From the NCBI GenBank assembly GCA_016930215.1, contig JAFGHH010000320.1, positions 1-39,643 on the forward strand: a stretch of 39,643 nt of DNA, read 5' to 3'. The notes below the pieces were generated by a model. The model was not told the DNA's origin. It was given only the letters and a program-made list of their open reading frames with translations, and made no database searches. Every line of letters begins with the position of its first letter. Within the stretch, counting starts at the first letter, position 1. This DNA comes from Deltaproteobacteria bacterium. Its GTDB lineage: Bacteria > Myxococcota_A > Polyangia > DRWM01 > JAAZOP01. Positions 1-10,917 of the stretch are shown piece after piece. The translations under genes and the position numbers were made by a program.

Positions 1-1589
1 CCCACGACCACGATCGTCGCCTTGAACACCGCCGCCACGTCGCGCGGCGGGAAGACGGTGTTGTGGAACGTCACGTCGAACACCACGTGGGTGCCCGGCT
101 GCACCTGGTAGAACGTGGTGTCGTCCCAGCGGTCGGCGCCGTCGGGCGGGACCGCGCGAACCGGGGTGATGTGCGTGATGAACAGCCGCGCGTCGAAGTC
201 GTACAGGTCGGTCGCGTCGTCCTCGGTCGTGGTGCTCACGTCCTGCGGCGTGAAATGCGCCAGCGTCTCGATCATGTTGACGATGCTGGTGGATACCGTG
301 CCGTCCGGCGTGATCGCCACCAGCGGCGCTCCCGTGGCATCGACGGTGCCGGTGTCGACCGCCAGCTGCGCCTGGTACTCGTACGGGTAGTCGGGGGACG
401 TGCTGCCGCAGCGGGCGCAGACGCCGACGACCCGCGCGCCGATGCCCAGCAGCTCGCTCAGCGCGTCGGCGTAGTACGGCGCGGTGAAGTAGTAGTCCTC
501 CTCGCTCGTGTTCGTCGGGTTGCCGGGGTAGTTGTGCCACGGCGCGTCGCCCACCAGGACGACGATCGGCAGCGCGCCCGGCCGGAAGCACGGATAGCCC
601 CGCCGCGGGCTCGGCTCGTCCGGGATCGCCGGGCACGTCTTGTCGGGAATGCTGGCCCCGCCCTCGTGGGTGCCGCGGCCCGAGGCGGTCATCCACAGCG
701 CCGGGACGTAGCTCTCCGACCAGTCGGCGCCGTAGCCGCGGTCCCGTGTGGCGACCCGCGACAACGCCGATTGCACCGCCGAGTCGCTCTCCGTGATGTC
801 CTGGTCGTGCCAGTACGGCTGGTCGACCCCCATCCACGACCCGTCGTCGCCGTAGGGGTCCGTCGGGTAGTCGTTGAACGCCCCGACCCCCATCTGCACG
901 TCCGGGATCGCCGCCCGCAGGCCGGGGACGATCGTCGAGGCCAGCGAGCTGACGACGTTCTCGATCGTGCCGTCCATCGAGCCGGTCGAGTCCATCAGGA
1001 AGTAGACGTCGGCCACCTGCAGGTCGGTGCCGAAGGTCAGCTCGCGGTGCTGCTCCGGCTCCATGTACGGCAGGACCACGAAGAAGTCGTCGACGGAGAT
1101 CGACGAGCCGGAATCCAGCGGGTCGGAGCCGTAGGCGGTCTCGCCCAGGTCGGTCACCGTGTCGCCGTCGCTGTCGGGGTTGAGCGGGTCGGTGTGGTAC
1201 CGCCCGTGCTCCTCGTCGTCGCCCAGCCCGTCGTTGTCGCTGTCCCGATCGAGGGAGTCGGGCACGCCGTCGCCGTCGGTGTCGCGGGGGTAGTTGCAGA
1301 AATCCCCGCCGTTGTCGGCCTCGTCGCGGTCCGGGATCGTGTCGCCGTCCGAATCGTCGTCGAGGTGGTTGGGCACGGTGTCGCCGTCGGTGTCCGCCGT
1401 CGACTCGTACTGATCGGCGATCGTGTCCCCGTCGCTGTCGGTGAGCATCGAGCAGGGCAGGATGTCCACGCGCGCGACGTCGTCGCGGCCGCCGTCCGTC
1501 GGGTAGTAGGGGTCGTCGTTCGGCGAGCAGCCGACCGCCAGCCCCGCCAGGCAGACGGCGATTCCGATGGTCCGTCGAAGACCGAGCAT
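1..1589 (-). CDS. TSP3-repeat / VWA-domain lipoprotein (3' end outside window)
   Basis: This gene is not in the ORF track because it runs off the left edge; I translated it from the reverse complement. It starts at the ATG at 1589, with the strong ribosome site GGGGAGGAAG just upstream. The product has a lipoprotein-type leader ending LAGLAVGC, so it is probably exported and lipid-anchored. Residues about 45-130 hold Asp-rich TSP3-type calcium-binding repeats ([29 protein letters not shown]). A von Willebrand factor A domain starts near residue 195, with a MIDAS motif DSTGSMDG that can bind a divalent metal. The Cys pair CARC lies further on. At least 529 residues are present. VWA plus TSP3 suggests an adhesive or structural surface protein. 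The ligand cannot be told. Confidence 0.85.
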   Translation of the reverse strand, partial: MLGLRRTIGIAVCLAGLAVGCSPNDDPYYPTDGGRDDVARVDILPCSMLTDSDGDTIADQYESTADTDGDTVPNHLDDDSDGDTIPDRDEADNGGDFCNYPRDTDGDGVPDSLDRDSDNDGLGDDEEHGRYHTDPLNPDSDGDTVTDLGETAYGSDPLDSGSSISVDDFFVVLPYMEPEQHRELTFGTDLQVADVYFLMDSTGSMDGTIENVVSSLASTIVPGLRAAIPDVQMGVGAFNDYPTDPYGDDGSWMGVDQPYWHDQDITESDSAVQSALSRVATRDRGYGADWSESYVPALWMTASGRGTHEGGASIPDKTCPAIPDEPSPRRGYPCFRPGALPIVVLVGDAPWHNYPGNPTNTSEEDYYFTAPYYADALSELLGIGARVVGVCARCGSTSPDYPYEYQAQLAVDTGTVDATGAPLVAITPDGTVSTSIVNMIETLAHFTPQDVSTTTEDDATDLYDFDARLFITHITPVRAVPPDGADRWDDTTFYQVQPGTHVVFDVTFHNTVFPPRDVAAVFKATIVVV

Positions 1590-1636
1590 CTGCGCTTCCT
1601 CCCCGGCCGGGCACCGTCCCCGCCGTTCTCAGGTTG

Positions 1637-1665
1637 ATTCTGACCCGCCGGCACCTGCGGTGCAA
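1637..1665 (-). promoter_or_regulatory. sigma70-type promoter for the VWA lipoprotein
   Basis: On the minus strand, TTGCAC (1665-1660) and CAGAAT (1642-1637) are separated by 17 bp. The expected transcription start is about 40 nt before the ATG at 1589. The gap after the FHA-GGDEF gene is short, so read-through is also possible. Confidence 0.5.
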
Positions 1666-1698
1666 GCTCGGGGATGGGACGGGGGGATTCCGGGCGGG

Positions 1699-2769
<1,071 letters not shown>

Positions 2770-2791
2770 CGCCCGCCCGCTCCGTCCCGCC

Positions 2792-3721
2792 TCAGCCGGT
2801 CGCCTCGGCGCAGGTCCGATTCCGCCCTTCGGTTCTTGCCCGATACAGCAGCCGGTCCGCCGCGTCAATCAATCCGTCCTCGGTCAACGCGGACCCGCCC
2901 CGGAACGTCGCCGCCCCGATGCTCACCGTCACCGCCAGCTCCCCGCCCGTGGCGTCCACCCGCAGCCGCTCGACCGAGGTGCGGATCCGTTCGGCCAGCA
3001 CCATCACCCCGGGCGGCGGGATCTCCCGCAACAGCACCGCGAACATCTCGTCGGCGAACCGGGCCAGCACGTCCTCCGACCGGACCTGGGCCCGCGTCCG
3101 CAGCGCCAGCTCCACCAGCATCCGGTCCCCCAGCGACCGGCCGCGGGACTCGACCAGCTCCGGCAACCCGTCGACCTCGATCAGCAGCAGGGCGACCAGC
3201 GAGCGGTGGCGCCGGGCGTAGGCCACCTCCGCCTGCAGCCGGTCCTCGAAGTAGCGCCGGTTGTACAGCCGCGTCAGCGGGTCCCGCACCGACATCTCGT
3301 AGACCCGCGCCTGGTGCTCCGTGTCCACCTCGGCCTGCCGCACGAACTTCAGCACCGTGTGTCCGAACAGGATCCGGTCGCCCTCCTGCAGCATCCGGCG
3401 CTCGATCAGCTCGCCGTTGACCGTCGTCCCGTTCGTGCTGCCCAGGTCCTCGAGCTGCCAGGCGCCGTCCGGTTGCGCGACCAGCCGCGCGTGCCGCCGC
3501 GAGACCCCGTCGTCGCCCAGGCGAACGTCGCACCCCGGGTCGCGCCCGAAGGTCAGCTCCGAGATGTCCAGCGGCACGAGCGTACCCACCGCCGAGCCGC
3601 TCAGCACCACCAGCAGGGACCGCTGCCCCCGGGTCCGCCGCAGCCGCTCCTCCAGCCGGCCGGTGTCGAGGTCGGCCGACGTCGTCGGGGGCGCTTCGTC
3701 CTGCAGTTGGTCCACCGTCAC
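2792..3721 (-). CDS. FHA protein with degenerate GGDEF domain
   Basis: A 309-residue paralogue of the next gene. The FHA domain (about residues 35-125) is intact (GRDPGC, SRRHAR, GSTNGT). In the GGDEF domain the signature has become ADEMF and the metal-binding DxD region reads IEVDGLPELVES, so cyclase activity is unlikely. The inhibitory-site motif RSED is kept in the correct place. It could therefore act as a c-di-GMP receptor or as a regulatory partner of the active paralogue; this is inference. I choose the GTG at 3721 because GGGAGGAGCGAGG stands directly before it. The track's ATGATG start at 3757 lies inside a good -10 box (TATGAT) and so should be upstream of the message. Confidence 0.9.
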   Translation of the reverse strand: MTVDQLQDEAPPTTSADLDTGRLEERLRRTRGQRSLLVVLSGSAVGTLVPLDISELTFGRDPGCDVRLGDDGVSRRHARLVAQPDGAWQLEDLGSTNGTTVNGELIERRMLQEGDRILFGHTVLKFVRQAEVDTEHQARVYEMSVRDPLTRLYNRRYFEDRLQAEVAYARRHRSLVALLLIEVDGLPELVESRGRSLGDRMLVELALRTRAQVRSEDVLARFADEMFAVLLREIPPPGVMVLAERIRTSVERLRVDATGGELAVTVSIGAATFRGGSALTEDGLIDAADRLLYRARTEGRNRTCAEATG

Positions 3722-3752
3722 CCTCGCTCCTCCCGGCCCGCGCAACGGACGC

Positions 3753-3782
3753 ATCATAGCGCGGGCGGGGGCGGACGACCAA
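3753..3782 (-). promoter_or_regulatory. sigma70-type promoter for the two FHA-GGDEF genes
   Basis: On the minus strand, TTGGTC (3782-3777) and TATGAT (3758-3753) are 18 bp apart. The start site would be near 3746, about 25 nt before the GTG at 3721. It is back to back with the promoter of the PPC gene; the two -35 boxes are 5 bp apart. Confidence 0.65.
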
Positions 3783-3787
3783 GCGCG

Positions 3788-3815
3788 TTGCTTTCCGGGC
3801 CCCCACGGCTATCAT
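3788..3815 (+). promoter_or_regulatory. sigma70-type promoter for the PPC/acyl-CoA synthetase operon
   Basis: TTGCTT (3788-3793) and TATCAT (3810-3815) with a 16-bp spacer. The ATG at 3825 is only 9 nt after the -10 box and has no ribosome site, so the message may be leaderless or carry a leader of 1-3 nt. Confidence 0.5.
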
Positions 3816-3824
3816 CGCCCCGCC

Positions 3825-4307
3825 ATGGATGCACGCAAGCACGGTTCGGTCCACGTCGTTCGTCTCGATCGCGGCGAGCCCGTGATCGCCTCCCTCACGG
3901 AGTACCTCGAGCGGGCCCGGATCCCCGGCGGCTCGGTGATCGGCCTGGGTGCCGTCGCGGACGCCGAGATCGGCTGCTACGATCCGGTACGTCGCGTCTA
4001 CGACCGCACGCGCATCCCGGAGACGCGCGAGCTGCTCTCGCTCGTCGGCTCGATCTCGCGGCTCGACGGCCGGCCGTTCCTCCACGCCCACGTCCTGCTC
4101 GGCGCCCCCGACCACTCGGTCGTCGGCGGGCACCTGTTCGAGGCGCGCGTGGCGATCACCGGCGAGTTCGTGATCCAGGGCGTGCCGATCCGCTCCGCAC
4201 GGCTGCCGGACGAGGACACCGGGCTCAAGCTGATGCGCTTCACCGCCCCCGTCCGGTCCCGGCGCCCGCGCGCCCGCCCGGCGCCCCGGCGGCGGAGCGC
4301 CCGATGA
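3825..4307 (+). CDS. PPC/DUF296 domain protein
   Basis: A 160-residue protein made mostly of the PPC (plant and prokaryote conserved, DUF296) domain. Family-typical segments are visible: GLGAVADAEIGCYD, the ELLSLVGSISRLDG strand and the His-rich HAHVLLGAPDHSVVGGHL, which in the family lies near a bound metal in a trimer. Prokaryotic members are often annotated as DNA-binding, but their biochemical role is poorly defined. The C-terminus is a short Arg/Pro-rich basic tail (RSRRPRARP), which could bind nucleic acid. The stop overlaps the start of the acyl-CoA synthetase gene (ATGA), so the two are translationally coupled and may share a function in acyl-CoA metabolism or its control. Confidence 0.88.
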   Translation: MDARKHGSVHVVRLDRGEPVIASLTEYLERARIPGGSVIGLGAVADAEIGCYDPVRRVYDRTRIPETRELLSLVGSISRLDGRPFLHAHVLLGAPDHSVVGGHLFEARVAITGEFVIQGVPIRSARLPDEDTGLKLMRFTAPVRSRRPRARPAPRRRSAR

Positions 4308-6520
4308 GCGACGGGCGGTCCCCGACCGTGCCGGCCGACCTGCGGCTGTTCTTCGAGCCCCGCAACGTCGCCGTGGTCGGCGCCTCCGCCAACCCGACCA
4401 AGTGGGGCTACTACATCTTCCACAACACCGCGGCCGGCGGCTTCACCGGCCGCCTGTTCCCCGTCAACCGGTCCGGCGGCACCCTGTTCGGGCACCCGGT
4501 GCTGCCGACGGTCGAGGAGCTGCCGCAGGGCGAGGTCGACCTCGCGGTGGTCGTCGTCCCCCCCGACCAGGTGCCGGGCTGCGTCGAGGGGCTCGCCCGG
4601 CGCGGCGTCCGCGCCGCGTACGTCGTGACCGGCGGCTACTCCGAGACCGGCGCCGCGGGCGCCGCGCGCGAACGCGAGCTGGCGGCGCTCGCCACCCGTC
4701 ACGGCCTGCTGCTCGCCGGCCCCAACGGCCAGGGCCTGCTGTCCAACCCCGTCGGCCTCAGCTCGCAAATGGCCTTCGCCCGGCCGCCTCGCGGCGGCCT
4801 GTCGATGATCACCCAGAGCGGGAACATCGGCGCCACGCTGATGCACTACGCCCACGTCAGCGGCGTCGGCTTCTGCCGCCTGGTCTCGGTCGGCAACAGC
4901 GCGCTGCTCGGTGTCGAGGAGTTCCTCGCCTTCCTGGCCCAGGACGAGCGGACGACGGCGGTGGCGCTGTACGTCGAGGGGGTGCGGGACGGCCGGCGCT
5001 TCGCCGACGCGCTCCGGGACGCGGCCCTGCGCAAGCCGGTCGTGCTGCTCAAGGGCGGCCGCACGCCGGGCGGCGCCGCGGCCGCGCTCTCCCACACCGG
5101 CGCCCTGGCCGGCAACGCCGACCTGTTCGGCCGCCTCGTCGAGCAGCTCGGCGCCGTCGTCGTCCCGTCGCTCGACCGCCTGTTCGACGTCGCCGCCGCC
5201 TTCGCGGCCACCCCGCCCGTCGCCGGACCCCGCGTCGGCGTCGTCACGGTCGGCGGCGGCTGGGGCGTCGTCGCCGCCGACGCGATCCAGGAGCAGGGGC
5301 TCGAGCTGCCCGACCTCCCCCCGGCCGTCGTCGCCGAGCTGGACGGCGTGCTCCCCGACCGCTGGAGCCGCCGCAACCCGGTGGACCTGGCCGGCGACAT
5401 CGGCCCCGGCGCGATGCACCGCTGCGTGCAGGCCGTGGTCGAGTGCGGCGCGTACGACGCCGTCCTGCACCTCGGCGGCGGCCTCGTCGGCTTCGCCGGC
5501 GGCCTGATGCGCGAGTCGCCCCTCTACCCGCGCCAGGCGCTCGACATGGTCGTCGAGGAGGCCGCGCGGCGCGACCAGCGGCTCGGCGAGGCGCTCGCCC
5601 GCCTGGCCGGCCGCCCGGACTGCCCGTTGCTGTTCGCCAGCGACGCCGCCTCCAGCCCGACCGCCGCGCAGAACCCGGGCCTGACGGCGCTGCGCGCCCG
5701 CGGCGCGCTGGTCTACCCGTCGCCCGAGCGCGCGGTGCGGGCCCTGGCCGCGCTCGTGCGGCGTACCCGGACGCAGGCCGTGGCCGACGAGCCGCCGCCG
5801 CGCGGGGCGAGCTCCGAGGCGATCGCCGGTGCGGCGGCGCGGCTCGCGGCGGCCGCGGCGGCCGGTCGCGATCGGCTGGGAGAGGTCGAGGCGGCCGAGC
5901 TGCTCGGCGCCTGCGGCGTGCCGTTCGCCGCGCACCGCACCGCGGACGATCCGGCGGGGGCCGCGGCCGCCGCGCGGACCCTCGGGTACCCCGTCGTCCT
6001 CAAGGGAGCCGGCGGCGGGCTGGCCCACAAGTCGGACCGGGGCCTGGTCCTGCTCGGGCTGCGGGACGACGCCGCGGTGCGTGACGGGGCCGCGCGGCTG
6101 CTCGCGGAGACCGGTGTCGAGCAGGTCGTCGTCGCCCGGCAGATCTCCGGCCGTCGCGAGCTGCTGCTCGGCTGGCTGCGCGACGAGACCTTCGGCTCGG
6201 CCGGCGTCGTCGGCTTCGGCGGTGTGCTCACCGAGGCGGTCCGTGACGCCGCTTTCGTGCTGCTGCCCGTCTCGGCGTCGAAGCTCCGGGCGGCCCTCGG
6301 TGGTCTGCGGTCGCGGGCGCTCTTCGAGCGCTTCCGCGGCGAGGCACCGGCGGATTTCGAGGCCTTGGCCCGGGCGCTCAACGGCCTGTGGGAGCTGGGC
6401 CGCGCCGCCCCGTCGCTCGGGGCCATCGACCTCAATCCCGTCGTGCTCGACGCCGACGGGCGCCCGACGGCGGTCGACGCGCTGGTCACGCTGCGCCCCG
6501 CCCCGGGCGGCGGGGGCTGA
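4304..6520 (+). CDS. acetate--CoA ligase (ADP-forming), fused alpha-beta type
   Basis: A 738-residue acyl-CoA synthetase (NDP-forming) of the acetate--CoA ligase family. It would interconvert an acyl-CoA, ADP and phosphate with the free acid, CoA and ATP. Order: CoA-binding Rossmann domain (VAVVGASANPTKWGYY), succinyl-CoA-ligase-like domains including SHTGALAGN, which carries the histidine phosphorylated in this family, then a C-terminal ATP-grasp_5 domain from about residue 530 (AHKSDRGLVLLGL, GFGGVLTEAVRDAAF, DLNPVVLDADG). No acetyltransferase domain is attached, so it is not a Pat-type lysine acetylase. The start is the ATG at 4304 overlapping the previous stop; the track ORF from 2549 is open only because of GC bias. 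The acyl substrate (acetate, branched-chain or aryl acid) cannot be told. Confidence 0.93.
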   Translation: MSDGRSPTVPADLRLFFEPRNVAVVGASANPTKWGYYIFHNTAAGGFTGRLFPVNRSGGTLFGHPVLPTVEELPQGEVDLAVVVVPPDQVPGCVEGLARRGVRAAYVVTGGYSETGAAGAARERELAALATRHGLLLAGPNGQGLLSNPVGLSSQMAFARPPRGGLSMITQSGNIGATLMHYAHVSGVGFCRLVSVGNSALLGVEEFLAFLAQDERTTAVALYVEGVRDGRRFADALRDAALRKPVVLLKGGRTPGGAAAALSHTGALAGNADLFGRLVEQLGAVVVPSLDRLFDVAAAFAATPPVAGPRVGVVTVGGGWGVVAADAIQEQGLELPDLPPAVVAELDGVLPDRWSRRNPVDLAGDIGPGAMHRCVQAVVECGAYDAVLHLGGGLVGFAGGLMRESPLYPRQALDMVVEEAARRDQRLGEALARLAGRPDCPLLFASDAASSPTAAQNPGLTALRARGALVYPSPERAVRALAALVRRTRTQAVADEPPPRGASSEAIAGAAARLAAAAAAGRDRLGEVEAAELLGACGVPFAAHRTADDPAGAAAAARTLGYPVVLKGAGGGLAHKSDRGLVLLGLRDDAAVRDGAARLLAETGVEQVVVARQISGRRELLLGWLRDETFGSAGVVGFGGVLTEAVRDAAFVLLPVSASKLRAALGGLRSRALFERFRGEAPADFEALARALNGLWELGRAAPSLGAIDLNPVVLDADGRPTAVDALVTLRPAPGGGG

Positions 6521-6524
6521 GGCG

Positions 6525-6908
6525 ATGGCGTTGCGGGTCGACTCCCGCGACGTGCTGGACCCCAACGCGCGGACGCGCCGGGCGTTCGCGGGCCGCATCG
6601 TCGGCCGCTTCCGCCGCGGCGGGCCCAACGCCTGGGACGACTACATCTACGAGGCGGAAGACGGCGGTCCGGTGGACGTGCTGCCGGGCGTGCCGATCCA
6701 ACTCGAGCCCCGCGGGGCGGAATTCCGCCTGCGCCGGCGCGGCCAGGTCGTGCGGGTGGCCTGGCAGGCGCCGCCGGAGGTGCTGGACGAGGTCGGGAAC
6801 GACGCGCGCGCACTGCGGCGGCGCTTCGTGGCCGAGTGCGTCGAGGGCTTCACGGAGGAGGCCGGCCAGGGCCCCGCGGCGATGATCGCCCGCAAGCTGC
6901 GCGGCTGA
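6525..6908 (+). CDS. conserved-looking hypothetical protein
   Basis: A 127-residue soluble protein that I do not recognise. It begins 4 nt after the acyl-CoA synthetase stop and is probably in the same operon. It is rich in Arg and acidic residues, has no signal peptide or membrane segment, and contains a DDYIYEAEDGGPVDVLPG segment followed by an Arg-rich strand and a C-terminal helical part ending AAMIARKLRG. Codon use resembles its neighbours. In the ORF track it is hidden inside the longer frame 5829..6908; the ATG at 6525 is the first start after the upstream gene ends. Confidence 0.75.
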   Translation: MALRVDSRDVLDPNARTRRAFAGRIVGRFRRGGPNAWDDYIYEAEDGGPVDVLPGVPIQLEPRGAEFRLRRRGQVVRVAWQAPPEVLDEVGNDARALRRRFVAECVEGFTEEAGQGPAAMIARKLRG

Positions 6909-6918
6909 TCTCCACCCC

Positions 6919-6940
6919 GGGACGGAAACGGGACGGAAAC
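6919..6940. repeat. two perfect 11-bp direct repeats upstream of the kinase promoter
   Basis: GGGACGGAAAC occurs twice without a gap (6919-6929 and 6930-6940), ending 6 bp before the -35 box of the kinase promoter. The position and one-helical-turn spacing suit a binding site for an activator; the binding protein is unknown. Confidence 0.6.
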
Positions 6941-6946
6941 GGCCGG

Positions 6947-6975
6947 TTGACCTCGCGCGCCGGCAGGACTATCAG
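6947..6975 (+). promoter_or_regulatory. sigma70-type promoter for the kinase-glgA operon
   Basis: TTGACC (6947-6952) and TATCAG (6970-6975), 17 bp apart. The start site would be near 6982, immediately before the ribosome site GGGAGG (6984-6989) of the kinase gene. Confidence 0.7.
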
Positions 6976-6995
6976 GCGGTCGAGGGAGGTTCCCC

Positions 6996-8672
<1,677 letters not shown>

Positions 8673-8684
8673 GGAGTGCCCGCG

Positions 8685-10118
8685 ATGCACGTCTGTTTCG
8701 TCGCCACGGAGGCCGTGCCGTTCGCCAAGGTCGGCGGACTGGCCGACGTCATCGGCGCCCTGCCCGCCGCGCTGCGCGCCCTGGGACACCGCGTCACCGT
8801 GCTGCTGCCGTTCCACGGCGGCATCGACCCCCGCGCCCGCTCGCTGGCCCGCCGGCTGTCGCCCGTCCCCGTGACGCTCGGGCCGGCCTCCTGGCCCTTC
8901 GAGGTCTGGGAGGCGCGCCTGGGCACCGGCGTCGACGTCGTGCTGCTGCGCCAGCCCGCGCTGTTCGAGCAGCTGCCGATCTACACCGGCGGCCCCGCCG
9001 ACCCGCCGCGCTACGCCGCCTTCTGCCGCGCGGCCCTCGAGGTGCTGGCCGAGCGCGGCACGCCGGTCGACGTCCTCCACGCCCACGACTGGCCCGCCGC
9101 GCTCGCGCCGTACTACCTCGCCCGGGGCCTGCGCGAGCGTCCGGCGCTGGCCGGGACCCGCGTGCTGCTGACGATCCACAACATCGCCCACCAGCCGCTC
9201 GTCGAGGCCGGCGAGCTCGGGCGCCTGGACCTCCGTCCGGCCGACTTCCATCCCGGCGGCTTCGAGTTCTACGGCCGGATCAGCCCGCTCAAGGCCGGCG
9301 TGCTGTGGTCCGACCGCGTGACGACCGTCAGCCCGAGCTACGCGGCGGAGCTGTTGACCCCCGAGGGCGGACACGGCCTGGACGGCGTGCTGCGCGCGCT
9401 GCCGCGCCCCGTCGTCGGCATCCTCAACGCGCTCGACCCGCAGGTCTGGAATCCGTTCACCGACCCGCACCTGCCGCACGCCTTCTCCGCCGACGCGCTC
9501 GAGGGCAAGGCCGGGTGCAAGCTGGCGCTGCAGCGCCGCCTGGGACTCGAGCCGCGCCCGGAAGCCACCCTCGCCGCCGTCGTGGCCCGCCTCGCACCGC
9601 AGAAGGGCATCGATCTCGTCGCCGCCGTCGTGCCCCAGCTCGCCGCGGCCGACGTGCAGCTCGTCGTCGTCGGCGACGGCGACGCCCCGCTGCGCGAGGA
9701 GCTCGAGCGGCTGTCGGCCGCGGAGCCCGGCCGCGTGCGGCTGGTGACCGGCTTCGAGGAGCCGACGGCGCGACTGGCCTACGCCGGCAGCGACCTGTTC
9801 CTCGTCCCGTCGCGCTACGAGCCGTGCGGCCTGACCCAGCTGATCGCCATGCGCTACGGCTCGGTGCCCGTCGCCCGTCGCACCGGCGGCCTGGCCGACA
9901 CCGTGCTCGATGTCGATGCGCGCCTGGAGACCGGCACCGGCTTCACCTTCGATCCGGTCGATCCCGACGCGCTGCTGGGCGCCGTGCAGCGCGCCGTCGC
10001 CGCTCGCGCCGACCGTCCCGCCTGGGCGCGCCTCGTGCGCCGCCTGATGCGGCTGGACCATTCCTGGGACGTCGCCGCCCGGCAGTACGACGAGCTGTAC
10101 CGGACGCTCGGCGACTGA
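8685..10118 (+). CDS. glgA: glycogen synthase (ADP-glucose type)
   Basis: A 477-residue GT5-family glycogen/starch synthase, the usual length for GlgA. It transfers glucose from ADP-glucose to the non-reducing end of an alpha-1,4-glucan. Visible motifs are the N-terminal KVGGLADV (ADP-glucose binding), HAHDWPAAL, the IHNIAHQ segment, and the C-terminal EPCGLTQL with RRTGGLADTV, typical of the retaining GT-B catalytic site. I start at the ATG at 8685, 8 nt after AGGGAG; the track's GTG at 8676 lies within that ribosome site. No branching enzyme or ADP-glucose pyrophosphorylase lies nearby. Its partner is instead the upstream kinase. It converges on thiE with a 6-bp gap. Confidence 0.95.
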   Translation: MHVCFVATEAVPFAKVGGLADVIGALPAALRALGHRVTVLLPFHGGIDPRARSLARRLSPVPVTLGPASWPFEVWEARLGTGVDVVLLRQPALFEQLPIYTGGPADPPRYAAFCRAALEVLAERGTPVDVLHAHDWPAALAPYYLARGLRERPALAGTRVLLTIHNIAHQPLVEAGELGRLDLRPADFHPGGFEFYGRISPLKAGVLWSDRVTTVSPSYAAELLTPEGGHGLDGVLRALPRPVVGILNALDPQVWNPFTDPHLPHAFSADALEGKAGCKLALQRRLGLEPRPEATLAAVVARLAPQKGIDLVAAVVPQLAAADVQLVVVGDGDAPLREELERLSAAEPGRVRLVTGFEEPTARLAYAGSDLFLVPSRYEPCGLTQLIAMRYGSVPVARRTGGLADTVLDVDARLETGTGFTFDPVDPDALLGAVQRAVAARADRPAWARLVRRLMRLDHSWDVAARQYDELYRTLGD

Positions 10119-10124
10119 CCCCGC

Positions 10125-10781
10125 TCAACGCGTTCCGAACCGCTCCACCGCCTCGCGGATCCGCCGCCCCGGGTCGCCCCCCTCCAGCAGCGTCGCGACC
10201 AGCGCCGCGGCGTGGGCCCCCGCGTCGCGCACGGCGGGCAGGTCGTCGAGGCCGAGACCGCCGATCGCCACCAGCGGCCGGGGGCTCGTCGCCGCGGCCG
10301 ACCGGAGCCCCGCGAGGCCCACCACGGGGTCGGCCCGCGCCTTGGTCCGCGTCGCGAACACCGGGCCGAAGCCCAGGTAGTCGACCGGCTCCCCGGCGGC
10401 GGCCTCGACCTGGGACGCGGAGTGCGTCGAGAGCCCGAGCAGCGGGCGCGGGCCGAGCAGCAGGCGCGCCTCGCGCGGCGGCAGGTCGTCCTGCCCCACG
10501 TGCGCTCCGTCGGCGGCCGCCAGCCGGGCGACATCGACCCGGTCGTTGACCACGAACGGCACGCCGGCCGCCCGGCAGAGCGGGGCCAGTGCGCGCGCCA
10601 GGCGCAGCAGCGCGCGGTCGTCGGCCCCCTTGGCGCGCAGTTGCAGTGCGGCGAGCGGCGCGGCGAGGAAGGCGGCGGCGGTCCGCTCCGGGTCGAGGCC
10701 GGCCGCGGCGCAGGCGTCGAGGTCCACGATCGCGTAGATCCCCCGCCGCAGCCCGACCCGTTCCCCGTTTCCGTTCGTCAT
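10125..10781 (-). CDS. thiE: thiamine-phosphate synthase
   Basis: A 218-residue TIM-barrel enzyme joining hydroxymethylpyrimidine diphosphate and thiazole phosphate to give thiamine phosphate. Family segments in order: LQLRAKG, FVVNDRVDVARL, GAHVGQDDLP, LGLSTHS, DYLGFGPVFATRTK and the phosphate-binding VAIGGLG. The ATG at 10781 has GGAGGAGGAAC upstream. No other thiamine gene is in the window, so it stands alone. The upstream region consists of a degenerate 7-bp repeat, so I could not place its promoter. Confidence 0.93.
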   Translation of the reverse strand: MTNGNGERVGLRRGIYAIVDLDACAAAGLDPERTAAAFLAAPLAALQLRAKGADDRALLRLARALAPLCRAAGVPFVVNDRVDVARLAAADGAHVGQDDLPPREARLLLGPRPLLGLSTHSASQVEAAAGEPVDYLGFGPVFATRTKARADPVVGLAGLRSAAATSPRPLVAIGGLGLDDLPAVRDAGAHAAALVATLLEGGDPGRRIREAVERFGTR

Positions 10782-10786
10782 TTCCT

Positions 10787-10881
10787 GTTCCTCCTCCCGT
10801 TCCCATCCCTCATTCCTCGTCCCCTGTTCCTTGTTCCTTGTTCCTCGTTCCCCGTTCCCCGTACCCCGTTCCCCGTACCCG
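10787..10881. repeat. 7-bp tandem repeat (GTTCCYY) between thiE and the lgt-like gene
   Basis: From 10826 to 10881 eight heptamers follow one another in phase: gttcctt, gttcctt, gttcctc, gttcccc, gttcccc, gtacccc, gttcccc, gtacccg. More degenerate copies with one phase slip continue back to about 10787. The array ends exactly where the -35 box of the lgt-like gene begins. On the opposite strand it reads as GGGGAAC units. It is not a CRISPR: the units are too short and there are no spacers. Confidence 0.85.
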
Positions 10882-10911
10882 TTGAATCCCTCTGCCCGGT
10901 TCGCCTATTCT
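10882..10911 (+). promoter_or_regulatory. promoter of the lgt-like gene, probably leaderless
   Basis: TTGAAT (10882-10887) and TATTCT (10906-10911) with an 18-bp spacer. The GTG start at 10918 lies 6 nt beyond the -10 box, about where transcription should begin, and there is no ribosome site. Confidence 0.55.
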
Positions 10912-10917
10912 CCCATC

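Noticed and set aside
63-1637. 524-residue plus-strand ORF at the left end
   Set aside because: Val/Arg/Asp-rich shadow of the minus-strand TSP3/VWA lipoprotein, which has a MIDAS motif and ribosome site.
10787-10881. CRISPR array
   Set aside because: Units are 7 bp, directly adjacent and degenerate, with no spacers and no cas genes.
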